Source of the DNA: Lojkania enalia
Lineage: Eukaryota > Ascomycota > Dothideomycetes > Pleosporales
Length of the DNA: 64,000 nt
NCBI GenBank assembly: GCA_010094045.1
Contig: ML986772.1
Span: forward strand, 30,191-94,190
Direction: 5' to 3'
The notes beneath the pieces are model-generated. The model did no database searches, was not told the origin of the DNA, and worked only from the letters and a program-made list of their open reading frames with translations. This document shows, in pieces, positions 11,946-25,599 of the stretch. Each line of letters begins with the position of its first letter. Position 1 is the first letter of the stretch. Made by a program: the position numbers and the translations under genes.

Positions 11946-14900
11946 AGAGAACTCCGGATCCTTCAGGCAAATATAAAAAGAACTAGAGAAGCGCAGCACG
12001 CGCTTTATAATAATATAATACTAGCCAACTTTTACTTCATTCTAGGGCAGGAACCTAGATGCTTTCTGGAAGAGGGAAAAGTGGTGCTGCATGGCACGAA
12101 TCCACGCTAGACGATATATATACCGTATAGCAGATAAGAAGGACAGTACCTAGTCCGAATGTGCATCTAGGCATCGAAAGATATTAAGGCTATATAGTTA
12201 TATATAGACTCGGTAGATATTACAGCTGTGCGAGTATATATAAGCGGAAGGAAACTAATAATAGTATCGGTATATATTCCAGACATATCTTCGTCAACAA
12301 AAACTAGAGAGGAGAACCTAGAGGAACTCAGCAGCAGGCTGCAGGCAATCAACAGGCTAGTACAGTAGGAGCAACTATACGACCCGCATACGGAGGTAGT
12401 AGTTACTAGCGACTTTAACCGACACAACCTACTATAGGGAGGAAGTTATATCGATAGTATAGTAAGCTAAGAGGATAGTGCGCCAATTATTAACTTTATA
12501 GCAGAGCTATTACTATAGAGCCTTCTGCCGGTAGGACTAACTATATTTATTAGTAATGCGGGACGCTCATCGACTATTAACCTAATACTTATAACAGCCG
12601 GGTTAGCGGGGGACCTAGTTAAGTGCTCGATCTGGGAATATAAATATAGGTTAGACTATAAGGCTATACAGACGCGCTTCCACATAGATATAGACGAGAA
12701 AGAAGGCTAGGAGAAGCTGCTGTTTAAAAACGCGCCATAGGACAAGATTTGATAGACGGTTAAGTAAGAGAAGATAGCAGGCTTTCTAGCAGAAGATATT
12801 AAGAAGATAGCTAGCCAGCTTACACAGTGGGCGACTAAGGCGGTAGAGATGTACTATCCGAGGGCGAGACCGTCGCGGTATATAAAGCGATGGTAGAGTG
12901 AGGACCTCACGGCGCTGAGAAAGTTGTATACATACTAGAGAAACAGAGCATGTACGATGCGGCGGTAAGGAAGAGAGGATGTAGAACTATATAATACAGC
13001 GACGAGAGCGAAAAGACTCTTCTATAGGATAATCCGACGGCACCGCAAGTAATACTAGGAAGTATTCCTTAATAACAATAATAATGTGTAGAAAGCAGCT
13101 AAATATCTGGACTCCCAGGTAAGTAGCTTATTTGCTAGAATACTACCAATCCAAAAGACTAGCTAAGAGGGAGGAATTGCTACAGAGGATGAAGAGATAG
13201 GATAAGAGCTACTCTATGCATTCTTCCCTAGCCCACCGCTATACGAGTATGAGGAGACGCTGATAATATACAATCAACTCTACTGTAAGCCGATAGCTAA
13301 GTATAAGGTAAAAGTAGCCGTCTTTAGAGCAAACCTAGATAAGGCGCTAGGAAGAGACAGCCTACCAGCAAGAGTATAGAGAGAGCTGTAGCCGGTCCTA
13401 GGTAATAAGATTATACAGCTATTCTCGAGATCTCTTAAACTAGAAAAGATACTAAAGGAGTAGAAGGTTATAAAAATTATACCGCTGCAGAAGCTAAATA
13501 GAAAAGACTATATAATAGCTAATAACTACCGGCCAATCTTACTACTACTAACGCTGGGCAAGGCGCTCGAGTCGCTGGTAGCTGAAAGGATAGTATACCT
13601 AGTAGAGGAGTACAGTCTCTTACCTAAGACACACTTTAGCGCGCGGAAGTAGAGGTTAATAATATATATATTATTATACCTCTGCGAGGATATATTTAAG
13701 GCTTAGCAAGAAAAGAAGACGCTATTACTAGTTTCGTTCGATGTTAAGGGAGTATATAATAATGTGGCTACCGAGCTAGAGATTAGAAGATTACGGCAGC
13801 GACAGATCCCGGAGAAAATTGTACAGTAGGTATAGGACTTCTATATAGAATAATAAGTATATATTCTTATTAACAGTAGGATAATAGAAGTACAGAGTCT
13901 TCCGTAAGCAGGTCTTCCGCAAGAATCCGCGCTTGCTCCTATTCTTTTCCTCTTTTTTAACGCAGACCTAGTGCAGAGCGCTCTATAATACAGCAGCTTA
14001 ATAGCGTTTATCGACGACTACTCAGCATGGGTTATAGGACGGTCAGCTGAGGAAAATACACGGATTATCCAGGACGAAGTAATTCCGAAGTTGGAGAAGT
14101 AGGAGCGTACTAGCAGAGCCCAGTTTAAGGCAACTAAGACGAGTTTTATTTACCTTACGCGATATAAAGCGGCAGGTAGGGATAGTACGATACTGCTGTA
14201 GTTTAAAGGAAAGGAGATTGTACTAAAAGATAAAGTTAAGCTACTAGGCGTTATACTAGACAAGAAGCTAAGGTTTAAGGTCCACCTAGCAGACAAAGCA
14301 GGTAAAGCGATAAAAGTAGCGCTAGTACTACGCAGGATGAAGGAACTGCAACCTAAAGTAGTTAAGCAGCTGGCGTAGAGTGTAGTACTACCGGTAGCGG
14401 ACTACGTATTGCTAGTATAGTACCTAATCGCGACGTATAATATAAAGTAGCTCCTCCTATAGTTATAGAGGATTACGGCGTAAGCAGTAATTAGAGGATT
14501 CCGTATAGTAGCCCTAGCTGTGGCAGAGGTAGAGGCAGGCCTGCTCCCTATAGAACAGAGACTAAGGAAGCAAACAATTGCATTCTGGGTCTCAATCTAT
14601 AAGCTGGGTTAGTTACATCCCTACTGGATGCTTAAGCGACAATGACTATGTATAAAGTATCGATCCCTGCTTATAAGGGTAGTAGAGATGTATATAGACG
14701 TCCGGATAGATATAGTACTTAAAGTTAAGCCATATACATGCCCGCTGTAGGTAGAGCGACCTGAGGTAGTAATATATAAGAACGAAGAGCGGGCACGAGC
14801 TGTTGTAGGAGACTACCAGCTAGGACAGGTAGATATATATATAGACGCATCAGTACAGAACAGTAGGGTAGGTATTAGAGTATACGCTAGACCATCGTAA

Positions 14901-15900
14901 ATTTATATCTCGAAGATAGTAGTAAGCTTAGATTAGGCGGACGTATACCTGACCGAACTACTAGCAATTAGTAAAGCTGCTAACTGGCCGTAGGGCCCGT
15001 TATATATAGCCCTCGATAGAGACGGTTGGCCTATACCAGTATTAAGCATTAGGATCTTTTCTAACTCATAATTAGCGCTCCTATTAGTGCGTAGTTAGTA
15101 AGCTAGCGCGTATTAAGTTACTGTAATAGAGATTATTAAAAAACTTTAGATGACCAACGTTATGCTATATTAGATCCCAGGACATATAGGGATCGAGGGA
15201 AACGAGCAGGCAGACAGACTGGCGAAGAAAGTAACGAGAGAAGAAAGCGAGTAGCTACTACAGCGAGATAAAGTACTATAGTATCTAATGCGGTTAGTAC
15301 TGGAAAGAGCCAACGTGATAATAGGACCGCCCCCACTAAAATGGGAAGAGAAGGGAAAGTTCACGCGGAAGATTAATACGGCATTTCATCTAGGCAAGTC
15401 AGTAGAGATATACTAACAGCTAAACAGCAACGAGGCGGCTATTATTACGCAGCTACGGACGGGTAAGACGTTCCTTAACAAGTATCTCTATAAGATCAAG
15501 GCTGTAGATACTGCGGTATACGAGTATAGATATAAAGAGTTAATAGCACACTTTCTCTTCTTGTGTAGAAGGTGGAGACAGTAAAGAGCTAAGCTATAAT
15601 AGCAGCACGGACAGCGGTTTAGCGAGCTATTATATGTGCTGGGAGGGTACTCGAGCAGATAAGAGGGAAGCGGGCAGAGTATAGACAGACCGATTTAGTA
15701 CTAGAAGCTGGATATAGAAGTAGTAAGGGCGACGATTGAATTTGCAAAGAGTATAGGGCGGCTATAACCAAAGGTATAAGATAAAGCAAGTAGAGATGAA
15801 GGGGAAGTAGATAAGCGGAGGCAGCTGAGGGTTTCCTCTTCTGCCTCGTAGGCGTAGAATAATAAGCTGTCTATAAACGCGCCTCGGCCAGTGTGCTGCC
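11946..15900 (+). pseudogene. LINE copy 1 ORF2 (APE endonuclease, RT, RNase H), RIP-damaged
   Basis: The endonuclease begins with LRILQANIKR at about 11950 and carries VVVTSDFNRHNLL at 12394-12432 and a GRSSTINLIL motif near 12560-12590, typical of APE-type LINE nucleases. RT is marked by NNYRPILLL near 13520, LLVSFDVKGVYNN near 13730, and the catalytic FIDDYSAW at 14007-14030, which is intact. RNase H ends with an IPGHIGIEGNEQADRLAK motif at 15174-15227; its preceding Trp codon is TAG. A C-terminal zinc motif with HFLF.C..W follows near 15550. Dozens of TAG/TAA codons at former Gln/Trp positions make it non-functional. Confidence 0.83.
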
Positions 15901-16140
15901 GATTAAGAGGCGTATAACGCCGGAAATACCCTATAGACGCGAGGCTATAACTAGCTATACAGCTTATCCTGTATATAGTAGTATATTACTTTCCTTTTCT
16001 TTCCTTTGTTAAGTATAGGGTTAGGTATTAGATAAGCAGGTCTTATAGTTGGCTTTTGAAATGGAGCAGGCATAAGGAAGTATAATATATATAGCTGGCG
16101 CTTTGTAACAGCCTATACCTATAGGGTGCATGGCTATAAT

Positions 16141-16168
16141 AGAATATATACACACACACACATATACG
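16141..16168 (+). repeat. Microsatellite tail joining LINE copies 1 and 2
   Basis: A run of AC repeats with TATACG at its end closes copy 1. Copy 2 begins at once with a truncated 5' UTR (GGAAGTCCGG, matching 10411-10420). Confidence 0.8.
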
Positions 16169-19100
16169 TAGGAAGTCCGGAGCTATATATATATAGAGGA
16201 TATTTATCTTAGATATTCTTTTACTCGAACCGCGGACACTCGCTTAGCTAGTTCCTATTATAAGGTAGTCCGCCTAGACTACTGAACCTTATGCCGAAGC
16301 CCCGATAGTAACGTTAGATTCTAACTACAACCTATTAATACCACCTCCTACGCCAGCAAAATATACTAGGAGGTAGATAATAAAGGCACCTAATATACTG
16401 CAGCAGCCCCTAACAACGAGGATAATAGTAAGCCGATCTATATAGGCTAAGTATAGAGCTATAGTACTACTGTTACCGTAGAACGAGGAACCTAATAGTA
16501 TATAGCAACATCTAGAGCAATATAAACTACTGCTACCTTATACTAAGGGTATATCAACCTCTTCTCGACAAGCTCTTAATAGCGGTAGTACCGGAATAGG
16601 AGAGCTAGCTGAACTTATTGCAAGCCTAAAACAGATGATAGTATAATAAAACAATATTATTGCGAACTAGAATAAGATTATTAAAGATATTTAAAGCGAC
16701 CGCGTAACATTCTGAGTAGAATAATAGAATCTTAAAGACTAGATCGTAGAGCTACGTGAAACTATATACTCTCTTTAAACGCAGCTTAATACCCGTTTAA
16801 CCGAAGCGCTGTTAAGATATATATAGGCGGTAGTCGCAGCCAGCGGACAGCAGGTAGGATTAGATACAAGGCCTTTAAGGTCGACGAATAGAGGAAGGGT
16901 TGACAAGGAGAATAAACGACAGCTAGTAATTGATGTTAGCCAGATAAGAGACGATATAACAGAGAAGGTAGTAACTACAGAGGCGGCTAAACAGGCGATC
17001 CAGCAAAGTATAAATAGGGTTAAAAGTCTCGTAAGAACGATAGTAAAAGACTTCCGTGTATGGCGAGCGAATAACAATACAAGCGTAATTAAGTTCTCGG
17101 TTAATAAGAATAAGGAGGCGGCGGTCTAGCAGGCAATAGTAGACTGGCTTAAACTAACCCTACCAGGTACAAGGCTAGTAGGACCTAAGTAGTATCTAAT
17201 AAAAGTAGACTAGATTGAGGTAGCTTTAGCTATAGATATAGAGAGTAGTAAAGTAAACAGGTCAGCAATAGAACAATTCGGCACAGAAAACGGAGTAGAG
17301 GTATACATAATACGATGGCTAGGGCAACTAAGGCCTAGAGGATAGTATACATCAGCAGTAGTTAAGGTAGCAATAAAGGAGGAGGCTGAGAAGCTACTAA
17401 AGTCAGATAGTATAACGTTTAGAGGAGGGGGCATTATAGTATCGCAATTCGAGGAGCGACGTATACTAGTAGCCTACTATAAGTATAGGAGGTTTAGATA
17501 CAGAGTAAGGGACTGTATATAATAAGAGGTATGCGATATATACGGGCAAGAAGAGTACTTATATTATAAGATAGTTAACCTGTGATATATTAACTACTAA
17601 AGCCCGTATTAAGTATTATACTAAAAATGCCCAGAATTTAGGAAAGAGATAGGTAGGATCCTTACACGTTAATACTATAAATAGAGAACTCCGGATCCTT
17701 TAGATAAATATAAAAAGAACTAGGGAAGCGCAGCACGCGCTTTATAATAATATAATACTAGCCAACTTTTACTTTATTCTAGAGCAGGAACCTGGATACT
17801 TTCTAGAAGAGGGAGAAGTAGTACTATATAGTACAAATCCACGCTGGACGATATATATACCGTATAATAGATAAGAAGGATAGTACCTAGTCCGAACGTG
17901 TATCTGGGCATCGAAAGATATTAAGGCCATATAGTTATATATAGATTTAATAGATATTACAGCTGTGCGAGTATATATAAGCAGAAGGAAACTAATAATA
18001 GTATCGGTATATATTCTAGACATGTCTTTATTAACGAGAACTAGAGAGGAGAACCTAGAGGAACTTAGTAGCAGGCTGCAGGCAATCGACAGGCTGGTAT
18101 AGTAGGAGCGACTATACGACCTATATACGGAGGTAGTAGTTACTAGCGACTTTAACCAACATAACCTACTGTAGGGAGGAAGTTATATCGATAATACAGC
18201 AAGCTAAGAGGATAGTACACTAATTATTAACTTTATAGTAGAGCTATTATTATAGAGCCTTCTACTAGTAGAACTAACTACATTTGTTAGTAATACAGGA
18301 CGCTCGTCGACTATTAACCTAATACTTATAACAGCCGGGTTAGCAGGAGACCTAGTTAAGTACTCGATCTAGGAATATAAGTATAAGTTAGACTATAAGG
18401 CTATATAGACGCGCTTTTACATAGATATAGAAAAGAAAAAAGGCTAGGAGAAGCTGCTGTTTAAGAACGCGCCGTAGAACAAGATTCGACAAACGGTTAA
18501 GTAAGAGAAGAAAGCAGGCTTTCTAGTAGAAGACATCGAGGAGATAGCTAACCGGCTTATATAGTAGGCGACTAAGGCGGTAGAGATATACTATCTAAGG
18601 GCGAGACCGTCGCGGTATATAAAGTAATAGTAGAGTAAGGACCTCACAGCGCTGAGAAAGTTATATATATACTGGAGAAATAGAGCATGTACGATGCAGC
18701 AGTAAGGAAGAGAGGATGTAGAACTATATAATACAGCAACGAGAGCGAAAAGACTCTTCTATAGAATAATCCGACGGCACCGCAAGTAATACTAGAAAGC
18801 ATTTCTTAATAATAATAATAATATGTAGAAGGCAGCTAAATATCTAGACTCTCAGGCAAGTAGCTTATTTACTAGAATACCACCAATCTAAAAGACTAGC
18901 TAAGAGGGAGGAATTACTACAGAGGATAAAGAGATAGGATAAGAGCTACTCTATATATTCTTCTCTAGCCCGCCGCTGTGCGAGTATAAGAAAACGCCGA
19001 TAATATATAATCAACTCTACTGCGAGCCGATAGCTAAGTATAAGGTAAAAGTAGCCGTCTTTAGAGCAAACCTAGATAAGGCGCTAGAAAGAGACGGCCT

Positions 19101-21897
19101 ACTAGTAAGAGTATAGAGAGAGCTGTAGCCGGTCCTAGGTAAAGAGATTATACAGCTATTCGCGAGATCTCTCGAACTAGGAAAGATACTAAAAGAGTAG
19201 AAGGTTATAAAGATTGTACTACTACAGAAGCTAAATAGAAAAGACTATATAATAGCTAACAACTACTAGCTAATCTTACTACTACTAACGCTGGGTAAGG
19301 CGCTCGAGTTACTGGTAGCTGAGAGGATAGTATACCTAGTAGAGGAGTATAATCTCTTACCTAAGATATACTTTAGCGCGCGGAAGTAGAGGGTAATAAT
19401 ATATACGCTATCGTACCTCTATAAGAATATATTTAAGGCTTAGCGTAGAAAGAAGATGCTATTACTAGTTTCGTTCGACGTTAAGGGAGTATATAATAAT
19501 ATAGCTACCGAGCTAGAGATTAGAAGATTGCAGCAGCAACAGATCCTGGAGAAGATTGTATAGTAGGTATAGAACTTCTATATAGAACGACAAGCATGTA
19601 TTCTTATCAACAGCAGGATAATAGAAGTATAGAGTCTTCCGCAGGTAGGTCTTTTACAAGGATCTATGCTTACTTCTATTCTTTTCCTCTTCTTCAACGT
19701 AGACCTAGTACAGAGTACTCTACAATACAGCAGCTTAATAGCGTTTGTCGACGACTACTCAGCATAGGTTATAGAATAGTTAGCTAAGGAAAATACACGG
19801 ATTATCCAGGACGAAGTAATTCCGATATTAGAGAAGTAGGAGCGTACTAGCGGAGCCCAGTTTAAGGCAACTAAGACGAGTTTTATTTACCTTATACGAT
19901 ATAAAGCGGTAGGTAGAGATAGTATAATACTACTGCAGTTTAAAGGAAAGGAGATTATACTAAAAGATAAAGTCAAGCTACTAGGCGTTATACTAGATAA
20001 GGAGCTGAGGTTTAAGGTCCACCTAGCAGATAAAGTAGGTAAAGCGATAAAAGTAGCGCTAGTGCTACGCAGGATAAAGGGACTATAACCTAAAGCAGTT
20101 AAGCAGCTAGTATAGAATACGGTACTACTGGTAGTAGACTATATATTACTAGTATAGTACCTAATCGCGACGTATAATATAAAGTAGCTCCTCTTATAGT
20201 TGTAGAGGATTACAGCGCAGGTAGTAATTAGAGGATTCCGTATAGTAGCCCTGTCCGTAGTAGAGGTAGAGGCAGGCCTGCTCTCTATAGAATAGAGATT
20301 AAAGAAGTAAACAATTGTATTCTAGGTCTCAATCTATAAACTAGGTTAGTTATATCCCTACTAGATGCTTAAGCGACAACGACTATACACAAAGTATTAA
20401 TCCCTACTTATAAAGGTAGTAGAGATATATGCAGACGTCTGGATAGATATAGTATTTAAAGTTAAGCTATATATATACCCGCCGTAGGTAGAGCAACCTA
20501 AGGTAGTAATATATAAGAATAAAGAATAGGTACGAGCTGTTACAGGAGACTACCAGCTAGGATAGGTAGATATATATATAGACGCATCAGTACGGAATAG
20601 TAGGGTAAGTATTAGAGTATATACTAGACTATCACAAATTTACATCTCGAAGATAGTAGCAAGCTTAGACTAGGCGGACGCACACCTAACCGAACTGCTA
20701 GTAATTAGTAAAGCTGCTAACTAGCTGTAGAGCCTATTATACGTAGCCCTCGATAGAGACGGTCGGCCTATACCGGTATTAAGTATTAGGATCTTCTCTA
20801 ACTTACAATTAGCGCTCCTATTAGTACGTAGTTAGTAAGCTAGCGCGTATTAAGTTACTGTAATAGAGATTATTAAGAAACTTTGGATAACCAACGCTAC
20901 ACTATATTAGATCCCAGGATATATAGGGATCGAGAGAAATAAGCAGGTAGATAGACTGGCGAAGGAAGTAATAAGAGAAGAAAGCGAGTAGCTACTACAG
21001 TAAGATAGAGTACTATAGTATCTAATGCGGTTAGCACTAGAAAGAGCTAACGTGATAATAGGACCGCCCCTACTAAAGTAGGAAGAGAAGGGAAAGTTTA
21101 TGCGGAAGATTAATGCAGCATTCTATCTAGGCAAGTTAGTAGAGATATACTAACAGCTAAACAGTAATAAGGTAGCTATTATTACGCAGCTACGGACGGG
21201 TAAGATGTTCTTTAATAAGTATCTCTATAAGATTAAGGCTGTAGATACCGCAGTATACGAGTATAGATATAAAGAGTTAATAGCATACTTTCTCTTCTCG
21301 TATAGAAGGTAGAGATAGTAAAGAGCTAAGCTATAATAGCAGCACGGACAGCGGTTTGGCGAGTTATTATACGCGCTGGGAGGGTACTTAAGTAGATAAG
21401 AGGGAAGTAAGCAGAGTATAGACGGACCAATTCAGCACTAGAAGCTAGATATAGAAGTAGTTAGGGCGACGATTGAATTTGCAAAGAGTATAGGGCAGCT
21501 ACAACCAAAGGTATAAGATAAAGCAAGTAGAGATGAAGGGGAAGTAGATAAGCGGAGGCAGCTAAGGGTCTCCTCTTCTGCCTCGTAGGCGTAGAATGAT
21601 AAGCTGTCTATAAACGCGCCTCGGCCAGTACGCTGCCGATTAAGAGGCGTATAACGCCGGAAATACCCTACGGATGCAAGGCTATAACTAGCTATACAGC
21701 TTATCCTGCATACGGTAGTATATTACTTTCCTTTTCTTTTCTTTGTTAAGTATAGGGTTAGGTATTAGATAAGCAGGTCTTATAGTTAGCTTTTAAAATG
21801 GAGCAGGCATAAGGAAGTATAATATATATAGCTAGCGCTTTATAACGGCTCATACCTATAGGGTATATAGCTATAATAGAACATATACACACACACA
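16169..21897 (+). mobile_element. Tad-like LINE, copy 2, heavily RIP-mutated
   Basis: Base-for-base homologue of copy 1 from the GAGGATATT start (16196) to the AC tail, about 5.7 kb. ORF1 is at about 16200-17700, ORF2 at about 17700-21630. The RT box near 19746-19769 still reads FVDDYSA but its Trp is TAG. The RNase H motif near 20910-20965 is also broken by a stop. It holds the gap-free version of the segment that is N in copy 1. Its 5' UTR is shortened to about 25 bp. Short open frames on the minus strand inside it are by-products of C-to-T change and not genes. Confidence 0.85.
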
Positions 21898-21899
21898 GT
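21888..21899 (+). repeat. (AC)n tail joining LINE copies 2 and 3
   Basis: Short AC run ending copy 2, followed directly by a copy 3 5' UTR remnant resembling 10410-10460 of copy 1. Confidence 0.75.
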
Positions 21900-24800
21900 A
21901 GAGAGTCTAGATACTTTTATAGGGAGGCGTTAATAAGGAGGATATTTATCTTAGACATTCTTTTACTCGAACCGCGGATACTCGCTTAACTAGTTCCTAC
22001 TATAAGGCGGTCCGCCTAGACTACTAAACCTTATACCGAAGCCCTAATAGCAACGTTAGATTCTAACTACAATCTATTAACACCACCCTCTGCGCTAGTA
22101 GAATATACTAGGAGGCGAATAATAAAGGTACCTAATATACTGCAGCAGCCCCTAATAATAAGAGTAATAGTAAGCTAATCTATATAGGCTAAACATAGAG
22201 CTATAGTACTGCTATTACCGCAGAACGAGAAACCTAATAGTATATAGTAACATCCAGAGCAACATAAACTACTACTACCTTATACTAAGCGTGTATCGAC
22301 CTCTTCTTAATAAGCTCTTAATAGCAGTAGTACCAGGATAGAGGAGCTAGCTGAACTTATTGCGAGCCTAAAACAGATGATAGTATAATAAAACAATATT
22401 ATTGCGAACTAGAACAAGATTATTAAAGATATTTAAAGTAACCGCACAATATTCTAAGTAGAATAATAGAATCTTAAAGACTAGATTATAGAGCTACGTA
22501 AAACTATATACTCTCTTTAAATGTAGTTTAACACCCATTTAACCAAAACGCTGTTAAGATATATATAGGCTATAGTTGTAGCTAGTGGATAGCAGGCAGG
22601 ATTAGATACAAGGCCTTTAAGGTCGACGAATAGAGGAAGGGTCGATAAGGAGAATGAACGACAGCTAGTAATTGATGTTAGCCAGATAAGAGACGATATA
22701 ACGGAGAAGGTAGCAACTATAGAGGCGGCTAAACAGGCGATCTAGCAAAGTATAAATGGGGTTAAAAGTCTTGTAGAAACGATAGTAAAAGACTTCCGTG
22801 TATAGCGAGTGAATAATAATATAAGCGTGATTAAGTTCTTGGTTAATAAGAATAAGGAGGCAGCGGTCCGGTAGGCAATAGTAGACTGGCTTAAACCAAC
22901 CCTACCGGGTGCAAGGCTAGTAGGACCTAAGTAGTATCCGATAAAAGTAGACTAGATTAAGGTAGCTTTAGCTATAGATATAGAGAGTAGTAAAGTAAGT
23001 AGGTTAGCAATAGAACGATTCGGCATAGAAAACGGAGTAGAGGTATATATAATGCGATGGCTAGAGCAATTAAGGCCTAGAAGATAGTATATATTAGTAG
23101 TAGTTAAGGTAGTAATAAAGGAGGAGGCTAAGAAGCTATTAAAGTCAGACAGCGTAACGTTTAGAAGAGAGGGTATTATAGTATTATAATTCGAGGAGCG
23201 ACGTACGCTAGTAACCTATTATAAGTATAGGAGGTTTAGATATAGAGTAAGGAACTATATACGATAAGAGGCATGCGATATATATAGGTAAGAAGGGTAC
23301 TTATATTATAAGACAGTTAACCTATAATACGTTAACTACCAAGGCCCGCATTAAGTATTATACTAAGAATACTTAGAATTTAGGAAAGAGATAGACAGGA
23401 TCCTTATACGTTAATACTATAAATAGAGAACTTCGGATCCTTCAGGCAAATATAAAAAGAACTAGAAAAGTATAGCACGCGCTTTATAATAATATAATAC
23501 TAGCTAACTTTTACTTTATTCTAGGGCAGGAACCTGGATACTTTCTAGAAGAGGGAAAAGTAGTACTATATAGTACAAATCCATGCTGGATAATATATAT
23601 ACTATATAGTAGATAAGAAGAATAGTATCTAGTCTAAACGTATATCTAGGCATTAAAAGATATTAAGGCTATACAGTTATATATAGACTTAGTAAATATT
23701 ATAGTTATACGAGTATATATAAGTAGAAGAAAACTAATAATAGTATTAATATATATTCTAGATATGTCTTTATTAATAAGAACTAGAGAGGAGAACTTAA
23801 AGGAACTTAGTAGCAGGCTGCAGGCAATCGACAAGCTGGTATAGTAGAAGTAACTATATAACCCGTATATAGAGGTAGTAGTTACTAGTAACTTTAACCG
23901 ATATAACCTACTATAGGGAGGAAGTTATATTAATAGTATAGTAAGCTAAAAGGATAGTACGCCAATTATTAACTTTATAGTAGAGCTATTATTATAGAGC
24001 CTTCTACTAATAGAACTAACTACATTTATTAGTAATACGGGACGCTCATCAACTATTAACCTAATACTTATAATAGCTGGGTTAGTAGGGGACCTAGTTA
24101 AGTACTCGATCTGAGAATATAAGTATAGATTAAACTATAGAGCTATATAGACGCACTTCTATATAGATATAGAAAAGAAAGAAGGCTAGAAGAAGCTGCT
24201 GTTTAAGAACGCGCTATAGGATAAGATTCGATAAATAGTTAAGTAAGAGAAGAAAGTAGGCTTTCTAGTAGAAGATATTAAGGAGATAGCTAGCCGGCTT
24301 ATACAGTAGGTGACTAAGGCGGTAGAGATATACTATCTAAGGGCGAGACCGTCGCGGTATATAAAGTAATAGTAGAGTAAGGACCTCACGGCGCTGAGAA
24401 AGTCATATATATACTGGAGAAACAGAGTATATATAATGCGGCGGTAAGGAAGAGAGGATGTAGAACTGCATAATACAGTAATAAGAGTAAAAAGACTCTT
24501 CTATAGGATAATCTAACGGCACTGCAAGTAATACTAGAAAGTATTTCTTAATAATAATGATAATATATAGAAGGTAGCTAAATATCTGGACTCCTAGGCA
24601 AGTAGCTTATTTGCTAGAATACCACCAATCTAAAAAACTAGCTAAGAGGGAAGAACTACTATAGAAGATAAAGAGATAGGACAAGAGCTGCTCTATATAT
24701 TCTTCCCTAGCCCACCACTATGCGAGTATAAGGAGATGCTAATAACATATAATCAATTCTACTACGAGCCGATAGCTAAGTATAAAGTAAAAGCAGCCGT

Positions 24801-25403
24801 CTTTAGAGCAAACCTAGATAAAGCGCTAGGAAGAGATAGCCTACTAGTAAGAGTATAGAGAGAGTTGTAGCCGGTCCTAAGTAATAAGATTATACAGCTA
24901 TTCGCGAGATCTCTTAAACTAAGAAAGGTACTAAAGGAGTAGAAGGTTGTAAAGATTGTACTACTATAGAAGCTAAATAGAAAAGACTATATAATAGCTA
25001 ACAACTACTAGCCAATCTTACTACTACTAATACTAGGTAAGGCGCTCGAGTTGCTAGTAGCTGAGAGGATAGTATACCTAGTAGAAGAGTACAGTCTTTT
25101 ACCTAAAATATACTTTAACGCGTAGAAGCAGAGGTTAATAATATATATACTATTATATCTTTATAAGAATATATTTAAGGCTTAGCACAGAAAGAAGATA
25201 CTATTACTAGTTTCGTTTAATATTAAGGGAGTATATAATAATATAGCTACCGAGCTAGAGATTAGAAAATTGCGGCAGTGATAGATCCCGGAGAAGATTA
25301 TATAGTAGATATAGGACTTCTATATAGAACGACAAGTATATATTCTTATTAATAGTAGGATAATAGAAGTATAGAGTCTTCTATAGGTAGGTCTTCTGTA
25401 AGA
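21898..25403 (+). mobile_element. Tad-like LINE, copy 3, 5' part (before the copia insertion)
   Basis: Contains the 5' UTR remnant, ORF1 and the first part of ORF2 up to the RT domain. It breaks off in the stretch that reads GGTCTTC...AAGRATCC in the other copies. TAAGA at 25399-25403 is the left target duplication of the inserted copia element. Heavily RIP-mutated. Confidence 0.85.
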
Positions 25404-25573
25404 AGTTAAAAATATAATTCTTTAAGTATATCGATTAGCTTATAAGCTTCTAGGGACTTATATATATATATATTATTCTAGCCTCTATAGGTAGATAAGC
25501 TATAGACTCTATCGTAGCGTATATACCTACTAGGTATATATACTACCTCGTCACGTGCTGTTTAGAAACAACT
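25404..25573 (-). repeat. copia LTR, left copy (3' LTR of the element)
   Basis: Matches 31956-32124. Its ends on the plus strand are AGTTA... and ...CAACT, an imperfect inverted pair that differs from the usual TG...CA. Confidence 0.83.
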
Positions 25574-25599
25574 CTCCTACTAATAGTAAGTAGCGAGTT

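Larger units (their letters stand above)
10195..16168 (+). mobile_element. Tad-like LINE, copy 1 (5' end lightly mutated)
   Basis: First of five head-to-tail copies. It carries 5' UTR repeats, ORF1 (coiled coil and zinc knuckles), ORF2 (APE endonuclease, RT, RNase H, C-terminal zinc motif), a 3' UTR with CTTTCCTTTTCTTTCCTTTG near 15990, and a 3' tail of (AC)n. The gene order and the RNase H domain fit the Tad/I-type non-LTR retrotransposons of fungi. The first 1.7 kb has near-normal GC and few stops, while RIP stops grow denser downstream. The left border is approximate because no target duplication was found. Confidence 0.85.
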